DNA of 10,139 nt from assembly GCA_021777365.1 (NCBI GenBank), contig JAJYDP010000131.1, positions 1-10,139 on the forward strand. The letters run 5' to 3'. Made by a program: the position numbers and the translations under genes. The DNA comes from Chloroflexota bacterium (GTDB lineage: Bacteria > Chloroflexota > Limnocylindria > Limnocylindrales > CSP1-4). Numbering within the stretch: position 1 is the stretch's first letter; every line of letters begins with the position of its first letter. Below are positions 6,415 to 10,139 of this stretch, one piece after another. The notes under the pieces were generated by a model. The model made no database searches. It saw only the letters and a list, made by a program, of their open reading frames with translations, and was not told the origin of the DNA.

Positions 6415-6941
6415 TGAGCCCGCCAGATCCGCGCGCCTGGACCGCAATGGAGGTCGCCGCCCTCATCGGGATCCAGTCGCTGACGGCGTCGCCCGGGATG
6501 AGGCAGGGTGCGTTGATCCTGAGCCGTGTGGGTGAGCATGCGCTGGGCTGGACCGCGCTGGGTCTGGTGGGTGCGGTGCTCGACCCGCGGCAGCGCCGCC
6601 CCTGGCTGCGGGCCACCGCCACCGTGGTGGGCGCCCACGCGGTGAGTGTCGTGCTCAAGCGGGTGGTGCGTCGGCGCCGTCCCAGCGACCCGCGCATCCA
6701 GGTGCACATCGGCACGCCCAGCCACTGGAGTTTCCCGTCCTCCCACGCGACCTCGACCACGGCAGCAGCCGTGGCGTACTCCAAGCTGCTGGGACGGCGC
6801 TACCCGCTGTTCTCGATCCCGGTGATGCTGACCAGCCGGGTCATTCTGGGGGTGCACTACCCCAGCGATGTCCTGGCCGGGAGCATGATCGGCGCCGTGA
6901 TGGGCCGCTGGGCCGGGGCCCGGACGGTGTCGCGGTCGTGA
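6414..6941 (+). CDS. PAP2 phosphatase, probable decaprenylphosphoryl-5-phosphoribose phosphatase
   Basis: A 175-residue polytopic protein with all three PAP2 phosphatase motifs: K-x6-RP as KRVVRRRRP (82-90), PSSH (108-111, the catalytic His in the short PSGH-like motif), and SR-x5-H-x3-D as SRVILGVHYPSD (141-152). Between them are several hydrophobic segments. The gene lies directly before a UbiA-type phosphoribosyltransferase, matching the pairing of Rv3807c and Rv3806c in Mycobacterium tuberculosis. There the PAP2 protein is assigned the step that removes the 5-phosphate from DPPR to give DPR. Function here is inferred from motifs plus that neighbourhood. ATG 6414 is chosen because it overlaps the preceding TGA by one base; a TTG three bases earlier is also open. 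The end overlaps the ubiA start in the same TGATG manner. Confidence 0.85.
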   Translation: MSPPDPRAWTAMEVAALIGIQSLTASPGMRQGALILSRVGEHALGWTALGLVGAVLDPRQRRPWLRATATVVGAHAVSVVLKRVVRRRRPSDPRIQVHIGTPSHWSFPSSHATSTTAAAVAYSKLLGRRYPLFSIPVMLTSRVILGVHYPSDVLAGSMIGAVMGRWAGARTVSRS

Positions 6942-7804
6942 TGCGGCTGCGGGTTCTGATCCGCGCGTGCCGCCCCGGTGAGTGGACGAAGAACATCCTG
7001 GTGCTCGCCGCACCCACCGCCGCCGGCATCGCCTTCCAACCGCAGGCGGTCCTGGAGATGGTCGTGGCGGTCATTGCCTTCACCCTGGCCTCGTCGGGAA
7101 TCTACCTCGTCAACGACGCCGTCGACGTCGAGGCTGACCGGGCGCATGCGACCAAACGGCGTCGCCCGGTTGCGTCCGGCGTGTTGCCGGTGCGCACAGC
7201 CTGGACCGCTGCGTTCGTGCTCCTGCCCGGCGCTTTGGTCATCTCGGCACTGCTGACGTGGCAGTTGCTCGTGGTCGTGGCGATCTACGTGATCGTCCAG
7301 CTCTGGTACTGCCTGGGCATGAAGCACGAACCGGTCATCGAGCTCACCAGCGTCGCGTCCGGTTTTCTGCTTCGGGCGATCGCCGGAGGCGTGGCGACCC
7401 ACGTTGCGCTGTCGCAGTGGTTCCTCGTCGTCGCCGGGTTCGGGTCGCTGTTCATGGCCGCCGGCAAGCGGTACGCCGAGATGCGTCTGGTCCAGGACAC
7501 CGGGGCGGCCATCCGCCCGGTGCTGAGGCGTTACACCCCGTCCTATCTGCGGTTCGTGTGGACATTGTCGGCGGGGGTGCTGGTGACGTCCTACGCACTA
7601 TGGGCGTTCACGATTCACCATGCCACGTCGAACGGGTGGAGCGCCGTGTCCATCGTCCCGTTCGTCGTGGCCCTGCTCAGGTATGCCGTGGACATCGACA
7701 GCGGTGCTGCGGGCGCACCGGAAGAGGTCCTTCTACACGACCGGTTGCTGATGCTGCTCGGTGGTATCTGGGCAGTCTGCTTCATGGGCTCCGTGTATCT
7801 GTAG
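6941..7804 (+). CDS. ubiA: Decaprenyl-phosphate phosphoribosyltransferase (DPPR synthase, UbiA family)
   Basis: A 287-residue, multi-helix UbiA-superfamily prenyl-phosphate transferase. It joins PRPP to decaprenyl phosphate to give decaprenylphosphoryl-5-phosphoribose, the committed step to the arabinose donor. The Mg-binding motif is NDAVDVEADR (58-67), followed by AHATKRRRP, the extended form typical of the mycobacterial-type DPPR synthase rather than of quinone prenyltransferases. The second motif is YCLGMKHEPVIE (123-134). The later segments RAIAGGVATH (145-154), FGSLFMAAGKRYAE (167-180) and LRFVWTLSAG closely resemble Rv3806c as I recall it. ATG 6941 overlaps the PAP2 stop as TGATG; GTG 6938 is the alternative. 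The gene ends in TAG and faces dprE2 with a 22-base gap; I see no clear terminator between them. Confidence 0.93.
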   Translation: MRLRVLIRACRPGEWTKNILVLAAPTAAGIAFQPQAVLEMVVAVIAFTLASSGIYLVNDAVDVEADRAHATKRRRPVASGVLPVRTAWTAAFVLLPGALVISALLTWQLLVVVAIYVIVQLWYCLGMKHEPVIELTSVASGFLLRAIAGGVATHVALSQWFLVVAGFGSLFMAAGKRYAEMRLVQDTGAAIRPVLRRYTPSYLRFVWTLSAGVLVTSYALWAFTIHHATSNGWSAVSIVPFVVALLRYAVDIDSGAAGAPEEVLLHDRLLMLLGGIWAVCFMGSVYL

Positions 7805-7826
7805 CCGCCGCTCGGGCGTGTGGTCT

Positions 7827-8588
7827 TCAGACCGGCAGGCGCTTGAACACCGGACGGGGAAGGTGCCGTAGAACGGACATGACCCACCGCATCGCCGGGG
7901 GCGCCCACACCGTATGCCGTCCAGCCCGCAGGCCTGCCACGATGACGTCGGCGACCTGCTCGGGGACTTGCGACAGCGGCGCCGCGTCGAGCCCAGCGGT
8001 CATCTTGGTCCGAACGAAGCCGGGACGAACAACCAGGACCTGAACGCCGTCCGTCGCGAGCGCATCGCCCAGTCCGGTGTAGAAGGCGTCCATTCCGGCC
8101 TTGGTGGAGCCGTAGACGAAGTTGGATCTCCGGGGGCGTTCGCCGGCCACGGAGGACATGGCGATGATCGCGCCGTGCCCCTGTGCGCGCAGCCGCTCGG
8201 CGACCAGCACGCCGCAGCCCACCGCTGCCGTGTAGTTGACCTGCACCAGCTCCAGAGCCGCGTCGACGTCCTGCCACGCGCGCTCCTGGTCTCCGAGCAG
8301 ACCGAACGCCAGCATGACGACATCGACGTCCCCTCCGGTTTCGAAAACGGAGGCGATGGCGCGCTGATACGACGCCCGGTCGGTGGCTTCGAAGTCCACC
8401 TCGGTGACCTGCATGCCGCGGGCTTCCAGGGCTGCCGCGGCGGCGGCGCGGCGTTCGCTGGGACGGGCGGCCAGCGTGACCTGAACGCGGCGGCGTTCCT
8501 CGGTCAGCTTCACGACCGTTGCCAGGGCGATGTCGGAGGTGCCGCCCAAGACGACGACCCGTTGCACGTTGCCGATTGCGTCCTTCAC
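7827..8588 (-). CDS. dprE2: Decaprenylphosphoryl-2-keto-ribose reductase DprE2
   Basis: A 253-residue short-chain dehydrogenase/reductase, almost exactly the length of mycobacterial DprE2. It reduces the 2-keto intermediate made by DprE1, using NAD(P)H, to give decaprenylphosphoryl-arabinose. The nucleotide-binding strand and turn are VVVLGGTSDIA (11-21). The catalytic set is Ser146 (in MSSVAG) with Tyr159 and Lys163 (YGSTK), and RPGFVRTKM (188-196) follows. VVVLGGTSDIA and the Arg-rich RPRRSNFVYGSTKAG segment are those of the DprE2 branch rather than of a generic SDR. It starts with GTG at 8588. That codon overlaps the TGA of dprE1 as GTGA, so the two are translationally coupled and probably act as a pair at the membrane. 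It is convergent with ubiA. Confidence 0.93.
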   Translation of the reverse strand: MKDAIGNVQRVVVLGGTSDIALATVVKLTEERRRVQVTLAARPSERRAAAAAALEARGMQVTEVDFEATDRASYQRAIASVFETGGDVDVVMLAFGLLGDQERAWQDVDAALELVQVNYTAAVGCGVLVAERLRAQGHGAIIAMSSVAGERPRRSNFVYGSTKAGMDAFYTGLGDALATDGVQVLVVRPGFVRTKMTAGLDAAPLSQVPEQVADVIVAGLRAGRHTVWAPPAMRWVMSVLRHLPRPVFKRLPV

Positions 8589-9931
8589 AGCCCCAGCCTC
8601 CTGGCCAGATCAGAAGTGAAGACCCCGTGGGGGTCCGTCGCCCGTCTGACATCGCGCCACTCACCCAGGCGAGGATACATTCGCGCGATCGCGGAGGCCG
8701 GCAGCCGGGAATCCTTGGCGAGGTACTCGCGGCCCCCAGCCGCAAGGACCTCCTCGTCCAGGCGGTCAAGCAGTCCGCCCAGGATGGCCGCGCCGATCGG
8801 CACATCCAGAGCCAGCGCCCAGCCGGGTGTTGGAAAGGACAGGTGGCCGGGGCTGGGCTGCCCGAACCGCTTGAGTACTGCCAGGAACGAGGCCTGCCCG
8901 GTGTCACTGAGCAGCTGGATGCACCGGCGGAGTGTGTCCTCGGCGCCGAACGGCACCACGAACTGGTACTGGAGGAAGCCCCTGGGGCCATAGATGCGGT
9001 TCCACTGCGCCACGGCGTCCAAGGGGTGGAAGAACCCCGCGATGCTCTGGATCTCGCCTCGGCGCTCTCGTGGGGCCTTGCGGTACCACGCTTCGTTGAA
9101 GGCGGCGACGCTCGCGCGGTTCAGCAGGCCGCTCGGAAAGACCGAGGGCGCGACCGCCAACTGCTTGGGCCGGAAGTCCAGGGCATGATCCCGCAACGTC
9201 CGGGGCAGCTGCTCGACGGTCGCCGACCAGCCTCGGGTCAGGACTGAGCGGCCCAAGGAGGAGCCACGGGCAAGGCAATCGATCCAGGCCACGGAGTACG
9301 TGTACCGGTGGTCGCCCTCGGCCATGCGCCCCAGCAGGTCGTCGAGGTCCGCGCACCGCTCCGTGTCCACCAGACAGTAGGCCGACTCGACCTTCTTCAT
9401 CCTCAGGGTCGCCCGCAAGACCAGGCCGGTCAGCCCCATACCCCCGACGGTGGCCCAGAACAGCTCGGACTCCGGGGTGAGCCTGCGGATGATGCCATCG
9501 GCACAGAGCAGGTCCATGGCAACGACGTGGCGCCCGAAGCTGCCGTCCACGTGGTGGTTCTTCCCATGGATGTCGGCTGCAATCGCTCCGCCGACCGTCA
9601 CGTGCCGAGTGCCCGGGGAGACCGGCACAAACAACCCCAAAGGCAGCAGGAGCCGCATCAGCTGGTCCAGGCTGACACCGGCTTCGACGCTCGCCAGCGC
9701 CGTGCCGGTGTCCACCGACAACACGCGGTTACGGGCGGTCATGTCCACCACGACTCCACCACCGTTCTGGGCGGCGTCGCCGTAGCTGCGGCCCAGCCCG
9801 CGAGCGAGAACCCCTCGCCGACCGGCTTCGGCGACCAGGCGGGCAAGCTCGGCGTCATCGCCTGCCGAATGGACCGTTGCGACGCTCGGGTTGGTCCTGC
9901 CCCAACCCGTCAGCGGACGGCGGCTATCCAT
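8585..9931 (-). CDS. dprE1: Decaprenylphosphoryl-beta-D-ribose 2'-oxidase DprE1
   Basis: A 448-residue flavoprotein of the vanillyl-alcohol-oxidase type (M. tuberculosis DprE1 has 461). It oxidises the 2'-OH of decaprenylphosphoryl-ribose. FAD-binding segments are RGLGRSYGDAAQNGGG (44-59) and HVTVGGAIAADIHGKNHH (110-127, with His122 matching His132 of M. tuberculosis). Others are LFWATVGGMGLTG (157-169), TVEQLPRTL (238-246), GPRGFLQYQF (315-324) and YLAKDSR (403-409, Lys406 matching Lys418). In SFPTPGWALALD the residue aligned with Cys387, the covalent benzothiazinone target, is Ala374 (codon at 8810-8812). GAGGAGG at 9936-9942 precedes ATG 9931 with a 4-base gap. The start lies within the end of the upstream membrane-protein gene. 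Its own stop overlaps the dprE2 GTG. Confidence 0.95.
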   Translation of the reverse strand: MDSRRPLTGWGRTNPSVATVHSAGDDAELARLVAEAGRRGVLARGLGRSYGDAAQNGGGVVVDMTARNRVLSVDTGTALASVEAGVSLDQLMRLLLPLGLFVPVSPGTRHVTVGGAIAADIHGKNHHVDGSFGRHVVAMDLLCADGIIRRLTPESELFWATVGGMGLTGLVLRATLRMKKVESAYCLVDTERCADLDDLLGRMAEGDHRYTYSVAWIDCLARGSSLGRSVLTRGWSATVEQLPRTLRDHALDFRPKQLAVAPSVFPSGLLNRASVAAFNEAWYRKAPRERRGEIQSIAGFFHPLDAVAQWNRIYGPRGFLQYQFVVPFGAEDTLRRCIQLLSDTGQASFLAVLKRFGQPSPGHLSFPTPGWALALDVPIGAAILGGLLDRLDEEVLAAGGREYLAKDSRLPASAIARMYPRLGEWRDVRRATDPHGVFTSDLARRLGL

Positions 9932-10139
9932 GCATCCTCCTCGACGGCGCCCGACAGCGACGCCATTCCCATGCCCGACGCGGCCAGGGCGATCGCGCCC
10001 CCGAGGGCGGACGGGGCGACCGTCATCACGTGCGCCAGCACGGCCAGCGAGAACGCCGCCGATGCCGGCACGCCCAGCGCCGTCGCGGTGCCGGCCGCTG
10101 CCAGCTCGAACGTGCCCAGGTACCCGGGGGCGGAGGGCA
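9910..10139 (-). CDS. Flippase-like (LPG_synthase_TM/UPF0104) membrane protein, C-terminal fragment
   Basis: Only the C-terminal 75 or so codons are present; the gene starts beyond the right edge. In the frame beginning at 10137, the sequence reads PSAPGYLGTFELAAAGTATALG, followed by two hydrophobic stretches: SAAFSLAVLAHVMTVAPSALGG and GAIALAASGMGMASLSG. The P-x-x-PGY-x-GTFE signature is characteristic of the lysylphosphatidylglycerol-synthase transmembrane family (PF03706, UPF0104), a group of polytopic proteins including proposed lipid-linked-sugar flippases. The stop (9910-9912) lies inside dprE1, a 22-base overlap, so the two are co-transcribed. Position next to dprE1 suggests a role in moving the arabinose donor, or another polyprenyl-phosphate sugar, across the membrane. 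This is inference. Confidence 0.7.
   Translation of the reverse strand, partial: PSAPGYLGTFELAAAGTATALGVPASAAFSLAVLAHVMTVAPSALGGAIALAASGMGMASLSGAVEEDAWIAAVR

Noticed and set aside
7822..7833. GGTCT-TC-AGACC inverted repeat at the ubiA/dprE2 convergence
   Set aside because: Five base pairs with a 2-base loop is too small for a stable bidirectional terminator and part of it is dprE2 coding sequence.
7615..8991. A 458-codon minus-strand open frame across the ubiA end, dprE2 and part of dprE1
   Set aside because: It lies in a different frame from dprE2 and dprE1, is rich in Arg/Gly/Pro/Ser, and matches no family; it is an effect of high GC.
1..10139. Search for CRISPR arrays, tRNA or rRNA genes, insertion sequences and phage genes
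   Set aside because: Reading both strands I found no regular repeat-spacer pattern, no cloverleaf-like gene, no transposase motif and no terminal inverted repeats.

Overview
The window is a high-GC bacterial stretch, very probably from an Actinomycetota or a closely related high-GC lineage such as Dormibacterota or Chloroflexota. GTG starts, overlapping start and stop codons, and a full gene set for decaprenylphosphoryl-arabinose (DPA) synthesis point that way. The gene order is not the mycobacterial one, so I would not place it in Mycobacterium. I cannot assign a genus from sequence alone.

Left part (1-1888). The window opens in the last 54 codons of a HemY-type porphyrinogen oxidase. A decayed alpha/beta-hydrolase gene follows, with two in-frame TAG codons and an apparently missing nucleophile region. 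Next is a tight cluster: a PadR-type regulator, a small Gly/His/Tyr-rich DUF5320-like protein whose frame breaks at a run of four G, and a NifX/NifB-like iron-molybdenum-cofactor-domain protein.

Middle part (1976-6414). This part holds cell-envelope genes on the plus strand. A multi-pass PIG-V-like mannosyltransferase is followed by a hairpin. Then comes a large lipoprotein with a domain like the C-terminal domain of the N,N-dimethylformamidase large subunit, followed by a second hairpin. Last is a single-pass membrane protein with a Pro/Ser-rich stalk and a NAGPA (phosphodiester glycosidase) domain. A pair of TTCATCCGC direct repeats spaced 11 bp lies just upstream of the last gene.

Right part (5164-10139). 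The NAGPA gene is joined to a PAP2 phosphatase gene, and that to a UbiA-type decaprenyl-phosphate phosphoribosyltransferase gene, by TGATG stop/start overlaps. Facing them on the minus strand are a flippase-like membrane protein (partial), dprE1 and dprE2, also overlapping. Together UbiA (PRPP + decaprenyl phosphate to DPPR), PAP2 (DPPR to DPR) and DprE1/DprE2 (DPR to DPA) make a complete route to the lipid-linked arabinofuranose donor. No arabinosyltransferase is in the window.

Most notable points: DprE1 has Ala where M. tuberculosis has the benzothiazinone-reactive Cys387. A LPG_synthase_TM-type membrane protein occupies the position beside dprE1 where mycobacteria have the GtrA-like Rv3789. 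An uncharacterised NAGPA-domain surface protein is translationally coupled to the DPA genes.
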